Positions 1-12,329 of a DNA stretch of 64,000 nucleotides are shown here, one piece after another. A model generated the notes under the pieces. The model saw nothing but the letters and a program-made list of their open reading frames with translations. It searched no databases and was not told the origin of the DNA. Source of the stretch: Ahaetulla prasina. Taxonomy: Eukaryota > Chordata > Lepidosauria > Squamata > Colubridae. Position 1 is the first letter of the stretch. The number at the start of each line of letters is the position of its first letter. Location of the stretch: assembly GCF_028640845.1 (NCBI RefSeq), contig NC_080540.1:159734438-159798437 (forward strand). The letters are read 5' to 3'. Position numbers and translations under genes: made by a program.

Positions 1-3000
1 CTCTGTGAGAGCGCACGGGTCGGTGAGAGGTATTCGGTAGCAGTAGGCGGTCCCGTAAGTAACCCGCCCAATGCCATGGAGCGCTTTAAAGGTGGTCACA
101 AGACCTTGAAGCGCACCCGAAAGCCACAGGTAGCCAGTGCAGTCTGCGCAGGATGGGTGTTATCACGGGAGCCACGAGGCTCCATCTATCACCCGCGCAG
201 CCGCATTCTGGACTAACTGCAGCCTCCGGATGCCCTTCAAGGGGAGCCCCATGTAGAGCATTGCAGTAATCCAGGCGAGACGTCACGAGTGCGTGAGTGA
301 CCGTGCATAGGGCATCCCGGTCCAGAAAGGGGCGCAACTGGCGTACCAGGCGAACCTGGTAGAACGCTCTCCTGGAGACGGCCGTCAAATGGTCTTCTAG
401 AGACAGCCGGTCATCCAGGAGGGCGCCTAAGTTGCGGACCCTTCCCATCGGGGCCAATGACTCGCCACCGATGGTCAGCCGCGGATTAAGCTGACTGTAC
501 CGGGATGCCGGCATCCACAACCACTCTGTCTTGGCGGGATTGAGCTTGAGCCTGTTTCTCCCCATCCAGACCCGTACGGCCTCCAGACACCGGGACAGCA
601 CTTCGATAGCTTCGTTGGGGTGGTCCGGTGTAGAAAAGTACAGCTGGGTGTCATCCGCATACAGCTGATACTTCACACCGAAACCACTGATGATCTCACC
701 CAGCGGCTTCATGTAGATGTTAAACAGGAGGCGAGAGAATCGACCCCGCGGCACCCCACAAGTGAGGCGCCTCGGGTCGACCTCTGCCCCCTGTCAACAC
801 CGACTGCGACCGGTCGGAGAGATAGGAGGAGAACCACCGATAAGCGGTGCCTCCACTCCCAATCCCTCCAACGGGCGCAGCAGGATACCATGGTCGATGG
901 TATCGAAAGCCGCTGAGAGGTCTAATAGGACCAGGGCAGAGGAGCAACCCCTATCCCTGGCCCTCCAGAGATCATCCACCAACGCGACCAAAGCCGTCTC
1001 CGTGCTGTAACCGGGCGGAAACCGGACTGGAGCAGGTCTAGATAGACAGTTTCATCCAGGTGCAAGGGAAACTGATATGCCACCATACTCTCTACAACCT
1101 TCGCCGCAGCGAAGGTTGGAGACCGACGATAGTTACCTAAAACAGCGGGTCAGGAAGGCTTCTTAAGGAGGGCCTCACCACCGCCTCTTTCAAGGCGGCC
1201 GGAAGACACCTCCACCAAAGAAGCGGTCGTAATCGCCTGGAGCCAGCCTCGTGTGACCTCCCGAGTGGCCAGCACCAGCCAGGAGGGGCACGGGTCCAGT
1301 AAACATGTGGTGGCATTCAGCCTACCCAGCAACCTGTCCATGTCCTCAGGAGCCACAGGGTCAAACTCATCCCAAACAATATCGCCAAGACCACCTCGAA
1401 CATCTCACCCGCATCACCGCAATCTTGGTCCAACCCATCCCGAAGCTGAACGATTTTATCGTATAGATAACCGTTAAACTCCTCAGCACGGCCCTGCAGC
1501 GGGTCATCCCGCTCCCCCTGATGTAGGAGGGAGCGGGTCACCCGAAACAGGGCGGCTGGGCGGTTATCTGCCGATGCAATGAGGAGGCGTAGCTCGCCTC
1601 GCTTCCTCAATGCCACTAGGTAAGTCCTAGTATAGGACTTCACTAGTGTCCGATCAGCTTCGAGCGGCTAGACCTCCAGGAACTCTCTAGGCGTCTTCTC
1701 CGGCGCTTCATCCTCTCAGCTCCTCGGAGAACCAAGGAGCCGGTTGGGACCTGCGCCGGGTCAGAGGCCGCAAAGGCACGACACGGTCTAAGGCCCCGCC
1801 GCCCGCTCCCAGGCCGCCAAGTTCCTCAGCCGAGCCGTGGGCCAGACCCTCAGGAAACGGCCCAAGCTCCGTCCGGAACCCATCAGGGTCCATCAGGCGC
1901 CTGGGCGGAACCAACGTGTCGGCTCCGCCTCCCTGCGGTGGTGAATGGCGGTCAGAAAGTCTAGCGAAGAAGAGTGATCTGACCATGACAAAGGTTCGAT
2001 GACTATTTCCTTTAAGTCCAGATCTCTCAACCACTGTCCAGAGAGAAAAATCAGGTCCAGAGTGCCACCCCCAATGTGAGTAGGGCCATCAACTACTTGG
2101 GTCAGATCCAAGGCCGTCATGGAAGCCGTGAACTCCCGAGCTGCCGTCGATGATGAGCGGAAGATGGCAAGTTAAAGTCCCCATGACTAAAAGTCTGGGG
2201 TCTCAACTACCACCCAGCCAGCATCTCCAGGAGCTCGGGCAGGGCAGCTGTCACGCAGCAAGGAGCCAGGTACATGATCAGCAAGCCCATCTGCACCCCC
2301 CGGCCCCATCTCACAAAGAGGGATTCGCACCCGGCAATCTGAGGTACAGTGGTCTCCCTCGGCTCTAGACTCTCTCTAATCACAACCGCCACCCCCCCAC
2401 CCCTACCCTGGGCCCTCGGCTGATGGAATGCACGGAAACCCGGCGGGCACATCTCTACAAGGGGCACGCCCCCTTCAGTGCCCAACCAGGTCTCCGTAAT
2501 GCCCATAAGGTCCGCGGAACCCCCCTGTATAAGATCACAAACAAGGGGGGCTTTGTTCACCACAGACCGAGCATTGCACAACATCAACCGAAGGCCCAGG
2601 CTCTGAGGATCCTGACCATCCGGGGAACGGGAAAAGTCCAAGGGGTCGGAGCGCGTGATCGCTTTAAGACATCGAGCACGCGCTCCCGGAATTTGATATG
2701 ACCCCTCGCTTCCGCCATACCTGCCCCTCCCACTTACCGTGTCAATAGGACCACCCTCACAGATAGGAACAGACTCCTCCCCCATAACCTCCGAACCTGA
2801 TAATAAAAAACCGCCGCGAGCATGTGCAGGAACTGGCCCCTTACCCGACGGGTTACCCCCATTACCCGCCCTTACCCTCCCACCCCTTAAAAATTCCCTC
2901 TCTAAAAAACCCCACAAGCTCTTCTTTTTCGCATGCCACCTCTGTGGGTCCCAAGACCCGTCATGGAGGCCGGCCCTCGATAATGAGGAGGGCCATTCCT

Positions 3001-3092
3001 GCGAGGCGGGGGCACCTCGCAGGCGCAAGAGTTCACAAGCAGTATAATGCGTAGCAGCTGAGACTAAGAATCGGCAAAGTAGAGGCTCCATC
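1..3092 (-). mobile_element. L2-type non-LTR retrotransposon, nearly full-length but decayed; 3' end cut off by the window edge
   Basis: Minus-strand translation from about 3091 to 2207 gives the amino-terminal region and then an apurinic-type endonuclease domain: CNARS near 2575 and ITETWL near 2490. Downstream, minus frames around 750-90 give the reverse transcriptase palm, with YADD at 650-661, followed by the L2-style segment LKLNPAKTEWLWM. The coding sequence is broken into several frames by stops and frameshifts, so this is a fossil. Positions 1-60 are the reverse complement of the segment that begins the L2 tail at 45178, so the missing 3' end must lie left of the window. L2-clade elements mobilise by target-primed reverse transcription. 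Family assignment to L2/CR1 is from motif recognition, not a search. Confidence 0.85.
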
Positions 3093-3715
3093 TCCGGATG
3101 GCAAGATGATGACTGATGGTACTAGTCCAGAATGAAGGCATACAAAGAATGGAACAGCAATTAGCACCGAATGACAGTCAAGATGGTATTCTGTCCGGTG
3201 CCTAGTCCAAACATCCTGGAACCGGGGGTGAGGGGAAATGGTATTCCAGTCGCTGGTAGTTGTTGTTGTTGTTGTTGTTGTTGTTTTGGAACACAGTACC
3301 CCGGATATTACAATTGTGGAGAAGAAAAAAGTGTGGATCGTCAACATTGCCATAGCTGGTGACAGCAGAATTGACAAGAAACAACCTGAAAAACTCACCA
3401 GATATCAGGACTTGAGAGTCAAACTGCAGAGACTCTGGCATAAACCAGTGCAGGTGGTTCCAGTGGTACTCGGCACACTGGGTGCTGTGCCTAAAGACCT
3501 AGGCAAGCACTTAAAAACAATTGGCGCTGACAAGATCACCATTGGTCAGCTGCAGAAGGCCACCTTACTGGGATCTGTTCGCATAATCCGCTGATACATC
3601 ATGCATTTTTAAACGCTTGGGAAGTGTTTGACTAGTGATTAGTGATACGAAATCCAGCATAGTTATCTCGTTTGCTGTGTATACTGTCATTTTGTGTATA
3701 ATAATAATATAATAG
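3093..3715 (+). mobile_element. R4/R2-like LINE 3' end with restriction-like endonuclease remnant
   Basis: Plus-strand frame ending at the stop at 3592 encodes about 100 residues. It has PDI, then VNIAIAGDSR, then KLTRYQDL, then VVPVVLGTLGAVPK, then LQKATLLGSVRIIR. This layout (PD, about a dozen residues, acidic position, K..Y.DL) is that of the carboxy-terminal restriction-like endonuclease of R2/R4-type LINEs. The position expected to be acidic appears as N in VNIAIAGD, so the copy is probably dead. The sequence ends in TAA-rich repeats near 3697-3722, as R4 elements often do. It is truncated at its 5' side where it meets the 5' end of the opposing L2. The clade is my inference. Confidence 0.6.
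3258..3285 (+). repeat. (GTT)n microsatellite inside the LINE tail
   Basis: About nine uninterrupted GTT units. They lie just upstream of the PDI motif, inside the open frame of the R4-like remnant, where they encode a run of valines. Confidence 0.95.
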
Positions 3716-3846
3716 TAGTAGTAGTAATATAATAGCCTTTATTGTCATTGTACGTCATGTATACAATGAAATTGGACAGATCTAGAAAACCAATCATTCA
3801 TCCATTCCAATTAGCACATACTGTGCATAGGGGACCACCTTGATAA

Positions 3847-3886
3847 GTAGTGAGGTATCTTAGATTTGTCTAAGATACCTCACTAC
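3847..3886. repeat. Perfect 18-bp hairpin with TTTG loop
   Basis: Arm 3847-3864 is the exact reverse complement of 3869-3886, with a four-base loop. It sits 120 bases after the LINE tail, in sequence with TTTATTGTCATTGTAC near 3728. It is probably part of a small DNA transposon that I could not delimit. Confidence 0.8.
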
Positions 3887-3906
3887 TCAGTAATCATAAG
3901 TCACAA

Positions 3907-4275
3907 CAGGAAGTCCTCGACTTACAACCCTTTGTTTAGTAAGGACAAGAGAAATGAAAAAAGTGGCTTATGACTGTTTTTCGCATGACCGTTGCAGCAT
4001 CCCTATGGTCATGTCATCAAAATTCAGACGCTTGGCAACTGATTCATATTAAAATGTTTGCAGTGCCCTGGAGTGATCTCCTTTTGTGGCCTTCTGACAA
4101 AGACAGTGGGGGAGCCAGATTCACTTTACAACTCCTGTTACTAATTTAATAACTGTAGTGATTCACTTAACAACCATGGAAAGAAAAGTCATAAAATGGA
4201 GCAAAAGTCACTTAACAATTGCCTCAGCAACCAAAATTTTGGGCTCAGTTGTGGTTGTAAAACTAGGGCTACTGG
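3907..4275 (-). mobile_element. TA-target MITE (CAGGTAGTCCTCGACTTAC family), copy 1
   Basis: Both ends match the family terminal inverted repeat: AGTCCTCGACTTACAACC at the left and TTGTGGTTGTAAAACTAGGGCTACTGG at the right, diverged. The internal sequence is the reverse complement of better copies such as 62734-63100. No coding capacity. It is non-autonomous and presumably Tc1/mariner-driven. Confidence 0.8.
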
Positions 4276-5487
4276 TACTTTTTTTTCCCTTTTCTCTTTA
4301 TCTTGTTTGTATTTGTATTTTAACCCACAATAACCTCTATTTTTATTTTTATCTTAATGTTGTGCTCCCTTCCCAAAGCCAAGCGTATTTTCTTACCTTT
4401 CACCATGCTAGGCCACTTAATGCCAAAGCAATAGAGTAGAATTCCTCTTGCGCCGAACACCAGGGCATGAAAAAGAGCCAATTAAAAAGCTGGCTGCATT
4501 TCCCTACTTTTTAGTTAAATAAGGCATCATTAAGCCTCTTCGGTATTCCTTCTCTTTAGCATATTTCTTTTCTCTGCTTCTTGTGGGTCACATCTTTTAG
4601 CTTTTGTGATCTTGTAGGAGGAGGAAACCTTTTGACAGTTGTAAGCTGATTTGGGGTTTTGAGTACATTGTAGCCATTATTTTAAAATGGTTGCCATGGG
4701 AAAGCTTGCCAGTTCTGAAAATGCTTAGCCTGATTAGTCTGGCCAGTTGCAGACGCCCGTTTATCTGAAGACAAGTTGATTGACATTGGTCTCCATTAAT
4801 CCCTTTAGCCATCCTCAGATCATGTTTGATCTGATCTTGGTTCTGGGTGTTTTCCTGGACACCTGGCATAGTAACAGATAAAATCCCTAGGATGCATCCA
4901 GTTACCATTTCTATTTTCTAAGAACGCCTTTGTGGGGCCCAGAGACATTCTTTTACACAAAGCCAATATTTGTAATTGGAACTTCGTTTTGCGGTGTGCC
5001 AGATAACCCATTTAATATTTTTCTTAAAAGGATCTAAAAATAAATTAATGTCAAGGGGGGATGGAAGCCTGATGGGTACCAAAGATGTCCACATTCAGAT
5101 GTTCTCCAGCCTTGAATAGAATTTCCGTACAATCCTTTGATTGAGAGCAAAATGGCAGTGAGGGTGGAAGTGGAGGAGACACAATAGACACAAAGTGCCT
5201 ATGAAGTTTGAAAAGGAATTCCAATGGGGAAATGTGATTTTTTTCCCCCAGCAGGAGTTGGTTAATCACATCAAAGCCTTGCTTTTTACTGATTCTTTTT
5301 TTTTTTTTTTTTGTCTAAGAAACAGGGTAGCATTAGTGAGATTACAGCATCATGAATGCAGTCTATAAAGAGATGTAATTGCCAGGCAGCTAAGGCAAAG
5401 CTGGAAATAGAGCCCCCAATCCAAGAAACAAAATTGTATGGGTATTGGATTTGGGTTATATAATCATACAACTCTTATGAAGTTATA
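4276..5487. other. Intergenic sequence without a recognised feature
   Basis: AT-rich, with a 17-base T run near 5296. I saw no exon, RNA gene or complete repeat on either strand. Confidence 0.5.
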
Positions 5488-5713
5488 AGAGCTGTGGGGG
5501 CGCAGTCGTTAGAATGCAGTATTGCAGCCTAACTCTACCCACTGCCAGGTGTTTGATCCTGACTGGCTCAAGGACTGGCCTTCCATCCTTCTGAGGTGGG
5601 TAAAATGAGGAGCCAGATTGTTGGGAGCAATATTCTGACTCTGTAAACCACTTAGAAAGGGTTGTAAAGCTCTGTGAAGCCGTATATAAGTCTAAGTGCT
5701 ATTGCTAAGTGCT
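5488..5713 (+). mobile_element. Squamate tRNA-derived SINE
   Basis: It begins GGGGGCGCAGTCGTTAGAATG, a degenerate RNA polymerase III A box. A weak B box (GGTGTTTGATCCTGAC) follows. Then comes the conserved body AGGTGGGTAAAATGAGGA and the tail CGTATATAAGTCTAAGTGCT with CTATTG repeats. Recognised from the widespread squamate/snake SINE; the subfamily name is uncertain. Confidence 0.8.
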
Positions 5714-5993
5714 ATCGTAGGCCCCAACCCTCCAATCCTTTTGTAAGGGCCTAAAGACCTGGCTCTACCAGTTGGCCGGCAGCCCCAATGGAAGAACAGC
5801 ACAGTGGATGTGGTTGATCGAGTAACAGCTGATCCCACATCCCCTTATTCTGCCCCCTCCCCCGTGTATTTTTGATTTTAATCTTGATTTTAATTTAATC
5901 TAGTTTTAATGTAGAAGTAATTTTATATCTGTAAGCCCAGAGTTACCTTATGGTAAGATGGGCAGCCAATGAATTTTATAAATAAATGAACAA
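5714..5993 (+). mobile_element. L2/CR1-type LINE 3' end fragment
   Basis: CTAAAGACCTGGCTCTACCAGTTGGCC is followed by a long T-rich stretch and a final TGGGCAGCCAATGAATTTTATAAATAAATGAA. That is the usual 3' UTR ending of squamate L2-like LINEs. It lies directly after the SINE in the same orientation. Confidence 0.65.
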
Positions 5994-8808
5994 ACGTTTC
6001 CTATATTCTTTTCCCCATCTATTAATTACCAAGTTATTCAAAAATATTCATTTTCAGTAAAACTTTTTGTACATTTGTTGCAGTTTACTTTTAAGTGGCA
6101 GAATCTGCTCAGAAGTTTCTCATGTGACCCTTATACTCTTTTTATTTTAAATACATTTTGATACCACTGCATTCTGGTAAATAAAAGTATTGAAATATTC
6201 AAAAGAATGCTAGAATCTGCTGAGTGATGTAGATTTAATTAACTGTATGGCTTCATTTTGAAAGTGTCCCCATTCCTCAAAAATAGCACAGCTACAAGCC
6301 TGAGAGAGCCCACAGATCTTCCATTAAGTTTGTGACTTCCTAATCCCAGTTGAAAAACCATTTTTCAGAGAATAGGTTAATTACAGGGGGGGAAAGCCCT
6401 CATTCTCCCAGCGTCCTAATTCTATCATGCAGAGGAAAACAGGCACCAATAGGCAGCCTCACCTTGGTTTCTAAGATAGTCTAGTTCTCCTGCTTTAATG
6501 ACCCTATAAGTCTACTGAATATTAGGACTATGTCATAAGGCATTAGTAGCCATGCCCTATTCCTATATTTTCTACTACTTTCTAGTGAGATGTACTGTTA
6601 GGCTTATGTCTGGATGTCTTTTCAACTGTGAAAACCCATTAAATTTCCATTTAATATTTGAGGCAAGAAGAGGATGGCTAGGTTCACATATCACAACAAA
6701 CTATGGTTTAGTGTAGGTATGAACTCAACCAACTAATGCAAGCAAACCCTAGTAAAAATATAGCATAAGGTGAAGTATGAACCCAGTTTTTAGCTTATAT
6801 AAGGCTCAGTTTCCACAGTGTTGCCGTGAGGCTTGAGGAGTGAACATTTATAAAGCCATCTGAGCATAAAACATTATACTCGGCACTGCATTAGAAAACC
6901 TTGTTCAATCAGCAGAGCCTGCCTAGTCATATGAAACTTTCGTTTTGTGAATCTGGGGAATGAATTAAATTGCATCCTCTCCCTCTCTCTGACAAATAGG
7001 AGCCTACTTGCAAACCTGCAAAACTAATTTTGGGCTTAGTGCCCACAGTTGATGTTTGCCTTTTGAAGCTGAGTGTTCCCATTTGTGAATTCCTCCTTTC
7101 AGATTCCTTCTTACTTCCTTTTCTAAGCTAAATAATTCCCTTGAAGGTTTTCCTTCTTCTCTACCTTTTCCTTCAGTTCTTCCCACCCCCACCCCTTTTG
7201 TAATTGACTTGTTAGTGGTTTTTCACCAAGGGGATCCTACTGTCTTTCTTATTGGTTCCTAAAGTCTGTAGGATGTCTTCAAGATGTTTGGAATTCTTTG
7301 CCATAATGAAAAGCAGGTGATGCTCCTTTTGATCAATGAAGCTCTTCTCATTTACAAATAGCAGGTTTCATGTTGCTGCTCTTTGGATGGTTCAGTGGAC
7401 AGATGGGGAGGAGAAACATGAGTCTAAAGCTTTGGCCTCTGAGGGTTTTTTCCCCAACTTTTTTTTTTATAAAGAGTTCTAATGATTGTTTTAGTGAAGA
7501 CATCAAAACCTTTTAAGTTACTGTAAGATTTTGCAGAATCCAGAAAAAATGCAGTTTTAAGCTTGCTTCTGTCAGGTAACAAGTGAATAGGATGCTTCTG
7601 GATCTGTTGATTTTTTAAAAAAAAAAAGTTTGGTAGAAAGCTTTTAGAGTAAAGTGCAATAGGTTCTTTCAAGGGTGAGGCCAGTTCCATTAAACATGTG
7701 TTGCTGAGAAGAACTAACCGCAAGTTTTGAGATTTCCTGATACTGTGAACTTTTAAAAACAGAATTTGGTTTTCTGTAGAAGCGTGCATATTCCAACAAT
7801 GGTTCCTTTTAAACTTTGAAAGAAATCTGCAATGAATTCTGAGTAACATATTAATCTGACAGCCAATACAGGACAAGAATACAATCGGGCCAAAATGGTT
7901 TTCAGACAAAACAGAACAAGCCATACAAGAAGAAGATTGCCAACACTTTATTAAGTATAAGATATCTTGTTGCACTGGGCGGATACCCCAAAAATGTATT
8001 TACTGTCTGCTTTCTTGATTTTTCATCCTGTCCTTCACACAGGGCAGTGTCCATAACATACTGTCTTCCTTCTTTTCCCCACAATAGTAGATTGAGTATA
8101 TGTGCTCAGCTTCCTCATTCCTAATCCAGCGCCTTACCTTACCTGCACCACTCTGGCTCTTTAAACAAAGCTTGTTTTTTCACATGCTTACTGTACACAG
8201 TAGGAGGAAGTATGGTAATTTAGAAAGCTAATAACGTGTGAAAGGGCAGAGAGAGAGAGAAAGACAAACTGGTGATAGTAGAGAAGTTGGTAACAGTACC
8301 AAATGAGATGTGCAATTTTCGAATCTAGTGGCACACGCAGCTGTGAAAACATGAGATTGTTGTTCTCTTTTCATTAGTGTTGCCTGTTCAAAGAGAGTGA
8401 ATGCATTTCAACCAGGACTAGATTTTATGGGTGGCAAACTTAGTTCCAGGGGAATTGGTGAGTCAGGAACCCTTTAGCTTACTTATTGATTTACACCAAA
8501 GGTCCCAGCATCTTCTGAATTTGGCCATCCTATCTGGCCATGAAACTCAAGTTCACGACTAACAGCTTTGGAAGAAACTATATGTATTAAAAAAAATTGA
8601 TGCAAAAGTGCTGACCTACCTAAAGGTGGAGAAATCAGTGATGAGTAATTAATGACTTGCCAAGTTGACACTATTATGCTTGGCTTCCTGATTTGCCTCA
8701 GTTGCCAGGATCCCTCCTGTTTCTTAGAAATGTTTCTCAATTGAAGGGAACATAAAACCTTGATTTTGAACAGAGCTGAAGATTCAGCAGTGGAGAATTA
8801 ATGTATTT
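5994..8808. other. Intergenic sequence, no supported feature
   Basis: AT-rich unique-looking DNA. A 183-codon minus-strand open frame lies at 7424-7975. It has no recognisable domain and no splice context, so it was not called. No RNA gene was seen. Confidence 0.5.
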
Positions 8809-8886
8809 TTCCTTCCTTCCTCCCTCCCTCCCTCCCTCCCTTCCTTCCTTCCTTCCTTCCTCCCTCCCTCCCTCCCTCCCTCCCTC
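8809..8886 (+). repeat. (TTCC)/(TCCC) pyrimidine microsatellite
   Basis: Runs of TTCC alternate with TCCC for nearly 80 bases, purely pyrimidine on the plus strand. Confidence 0.95.
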
Positions 8887-10035
8887 TTGTCTGACTGTCA
8901 GTCTGACACAATCTGCTAGCTCCTTTCTTCCAAAGAAGCCTGAGACTGGCAGTCAGGATCATCTTGCTGCTGCATGCCACATCTGGCTGGCATGTTTCTT
9001 TCACAAGCCCATTTGTTCAGCTTTGTTGCTATGGAGACAGTTGCTAGGATGTGGAAGGGAACAGACAAGTGCAAGGAAGAAGTGGGCAGGGCTAGTCTGG
9101 GTGGGTGGTGATGGAGTTACACCAACATGCACGCAGTTTGTGGGAAGTAGATTCATGAGATCTGCTGACCAAATTCTTCTTCTGCAGAGTCTTCTATTTT
9201 ATGAAAGGCTGGAGTTTTATTCCACAAAGACAGTGGGTTAGAGTTGCTGAGTGGCATTTCTCTTAAACTTTCAAAGCAGTGATTTTTATGGATGAGGTTT
9301 GTGTTTCTACAGTGGATTACTAAGCTGTTTTCCCACCAGATTTCAGTTCTCTTTGATACGTTGCAAATGCTCTATTTCCTGAACCTTTCTCATTTCCCTT
9401 CACATATTCCTCCTCTAGCGTGTCATTTGAGGGTGACCCGTGATTTTTTTCAAGAGCTGTTTCCTTTTTCTTGTTCACCCGCAGCATTTTGTGCAGGGAA
9501 GAAGGGCAGCTTTTAAAAAGTTATTTCTCTCTTGGAAATGGCATTATTTCTCAGTCATCAGGCACATTTAAAAAAAAAAAAATCAAGGCCTGTGCTCAGA
9601 CTAATCTGTCTCCCAGCTGAATGAAGGAAAGGCCATTGTTCTGTAATGAATGTCTTGCGGCAGAAAAGTGAAGCTAGGAAAAGAAACTCGCAGCATGATT
9701 CAGAGTTCCCTCCTCTCCCTTTCTTTCATATCCCTTCTATTTTTGGAAATATCGTAAATATATTAGGTGTTTTTTTGTCAGTGCTGACCAACTATAGAAT
9801 TGTTTAGATATTATCCTTACTTGATATGGTAGGTACATATATTATTATTATTATTATGACTTATGTGATTATTTTCAAGATGATGTAGACCAGATATTTT
9901 AGTCTGAGTGAGTATAAAAAATATAGGCGATACTTTTTATCTATTCCCTTTTTAATTTTTTTTAATAATTCACCTTTCCAAGCACCTAACAATCCAAACC
10001 TGATCTTATTTAGCTTTTTGACATCAGCCAAGCTA
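8887..10035. other. Intergenic sequence, no supported feature
   Basis: Only short A/T runs (for example 9570-9582) and an ATT repeat near 9841. No exon or repeat family was recognised. Confidence 0.5.
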
Positions 10036-10039
10036 TATA

Positions 10040-10260
10040 GTTTCATTTTTTTTAATTAGTTTATCAAAGTATAAATGTAAAATACAAAATAATAATAATA
10101 ATGGGAAAATAAGGGAGGGAAGGGGGGAACAGTGTAGGGTAGAGGGGAAAAAAAGAAAAAGTGTTGACTTCCGACTCCCTTTGGTGCAAAAGAATAAGGT
10201 AATAGCATTAAACTTTTTACTTTTATATAATAATATATACTAGCCATTTCTATAACAACA
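10040..10260 (-). mobile_element. L1-like LINE 3' end (reverse orientation)
   Basis: It begins with TTTTTTTTAATTAGTTTATCA (reverse-complement poly-A) and continues with a purine-rich AGGGAGGGAAGGGGGGAA block, TTGACTTCCGACTC and CTAGCCATTTCTATAACAA. The same order of blocks occurs at 25445-25640 and 39904-40130, so this is a repeated element. The L1 assignment is inferred from the G-rich 3' UTR and A tail. Confidence 0.5.
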
Positions 10261-10496
10261 AACCTATGAAATATAGATGATACTTGAGAGCATTCCTGTT
10301 CTTTTTGGATGCAGATATATTGGAGAAGCTAGAGGCAAAATACTCTAAATCTTAGGTGCTTTTCTTTCATATTTCTAGTTGTGGCAACGTGGTGTTCTAG
10401 CTGTCTTCTGAAATAGAGCTGCACTTCCTTTGTCTCCTCTATCATTAAAACTAGTTTTCTTTAGAATGAGATGGTGCATAATAAACATGGAGCCAA

Positions 10497-10727
10497 TCAG
10501 GTATGTGGTTAATGCATCAGGCTAGAAACTGGGAGACTGAATTCTAGTTCCTCTTTAGGCCTGAAGCTAGTTGGGTGACCTGGGACCAGTCAATTTCTCT
10601 TAGCCCTAGGAAGAAGGCAAGGGAGACCACTTCTGAAATCTTGACAGGAAAATTGCAGGGACTTGTCAGATAGTTGCCAGGAGTCAAGACTGATTTGAAG
10701 GCACACAGACATAGACACAAATAGCAT
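10497..10727 (+). mobile_element. tRNA/MIR-like squamate SINE
   Basis: GTGGTTAATGCATCAGGCTAG resembles an A box. The body TTGGGTGACCTGGGACCAGTCA and the 3' segment TTGCCAGGAGTCAAGACTGATTTGAAGGCA follow. Related copies lie at 15094-15250 and within 51133-51440. Confidence 0.7.
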
Positions 10728-10867
10728 AATATTACAGCGGTGTGTGATAAATTTAGCTATACATTCTTTTCCTTAATTTCTGGCAAACGGCTTTACAGGA
10801 GCAGATTTGTGAGCATTTCTCTTCTGGCCTTCAGCCAAGTCTTTCTGCCAATGGATAAGTTAGGATA

Positions 10868-11069
10868 CAGGTGTCAAACACAATTTCATTGAGGGCCGCA
10901 TATTGACCTCGGGGGTGTGGGTGGCTGACTGGGTGGGTATGGCCAATTGAATGGGCGTGACCAACTGCTGGTGTGTTTCCTCTCCGCATGTGGCCAAAGC
11001 CACACTGACCCAATCTCTCCTCTTCCCATTGAATAGACCAGGACAGACCCGCAGGGTTTAACACCCCTG
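10868..11069. mobile_element. hAT-type non-autonomous element
   Basis: Ends CAGGTGTCAAAC and TTTAACACCCCTG are inverted repeats of the CAGGGGT hAT type. Target-site-like sequence AGTTAGGA lies near both ends. The interior has GAGGGCCGCATA, as in other hAT relatives in this window. Confidence 0.65.
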
Positions 11070-11103
11070 AGTTAGGAGTTTAACACCCCTGAGTTAGGAG
11101 CTA
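11056..11103 (+). repeat. 24-bp direct tandem duplication at the hAT element end
   Basis: The unit GTTTAACACCCCTGAGTTAGGA is present twice in a row, duplicating the terminal repeat together with the target site. Confidence 0.85.
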
Positions 11104-11277
11104 ACCTGCAGGAGAACAAATTGGAGCAGTCCCTGCTAGCAGCTGTTACCTTCTCAAGAGAATGAGGTGTTCAAAGAAGGAACAGTTGGCATCCAGTGAA
11201 CCCAAATACTTCCTCCTTGGAAGAGCTGCCTGTGCTCCAGCTGGAGGGACTTCTTCTCCTCTTTTTGGCTGTTGGTT

Positions 11278-11365
11278 GCTTCTTTCTGGGGAGAAGCGTT
11301 GCACCGCCCTGAGTCTTCGGAGAAGGGCGATATAAAAATTTGAACAATAAATAAATAAATAAATT
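11278..11365 (+). mobile_element. L2-type LINE 3' terminus
   Basis: CACCGCCCTGAGTCTTCGG, then AGAAGGGCGATATAAAAATT and an AATA tail. This is the canonical squamate L2 3' end, also seen at 45538-45611. Confidence 0.8.
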
Positions 11366-12329
11366 CCCCCCCCCCCATTTTTTTCTATCAGGGTCCTGCT
11401 TGTTAATGTGGAAAAGGCCATATTGCAGAGAAATGAGGGTAGTGCTCCGTGTTTTGTTTTGTTTTTAAATAGTGTGTTACTAATTTTGGAGTTACAGCCT
11501 GTATTCCAAGTACATGCAGCCTGCCCTTCTTCCAACTGAAATGTTTGTTTTGTGCATGGCTTTACATCATAAGTTAATGTGGAGACAAAAATGCTAGCAG
11601 AAGGACAGTTTTTGGTGGTAAAGCAGGCCTCTTATCAGAGATACACGCACTCACATACCTCTCCAGAAAGAGCAGGGGACTAGAATTTGGCAGATATCCT
11701 TTTAGAGGCTTCCCATAAACATCTGAAGTCCATTATGTGGAGAAGGTAGGCCACCTCTGGTTTAATGCAGCACTTGTTATACATGAGATATAATAGCAGG
11801 GGTCCTAGCAGAGTAGGTATAAGCTTGCTTCGTGCCTATTGCAGCTTACAACTCTGTCAAAAAAAACTACAAGGGGGGGGGAATATCTTGCATGATAGGG
11901 CCAAGTGCAACATAGACAATATATAACATTGCATAGTGTTTTATATTATAACACATAGGCATATTTATATTTAAAATACGTAAACTACCCTTTATCCAAA
12001 GGGTGTCTCAAATTGAGGTAGGGTATCATTCTAAATAAGGCGAATGTAATACAGTAGCAATAAGACATATTTTTTTAAAAAAATATGTTCTGTCTTGTTT
12101 GGGTTTTGAAGCTTAAACTCATAGTATCCTTTCGTTACTCATAGTTTCACACTCAGGCCAATTGTTTGGGGACAATTGGTGGATTATGGTTTTTCCATAC
12201 CATACATTGTACTACACGTTCAACTGGTGAAGGCAGAAGTGCAGTCTTGTTTCTGAACCTACCAAAATTTCTGTCTTTACTTCTAATCCCCCAGGATAAC
12301 TTGAAATTCCCCTTTTCCTTATTTGAATA
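11366..12329. other. Intergenic sequence, no supported feature
   Basis: A C run at 11367 and a G run near 11872 are the only notable composition. No exon or repeat family was recognised. Confidence 0.5.

Noticed and set aside
7424..7975. 183-codon minus-strand open frame
   Set aside because: No domain, low-complexity AT-rich composition, no splice signals or conserved pattern; likely chance.
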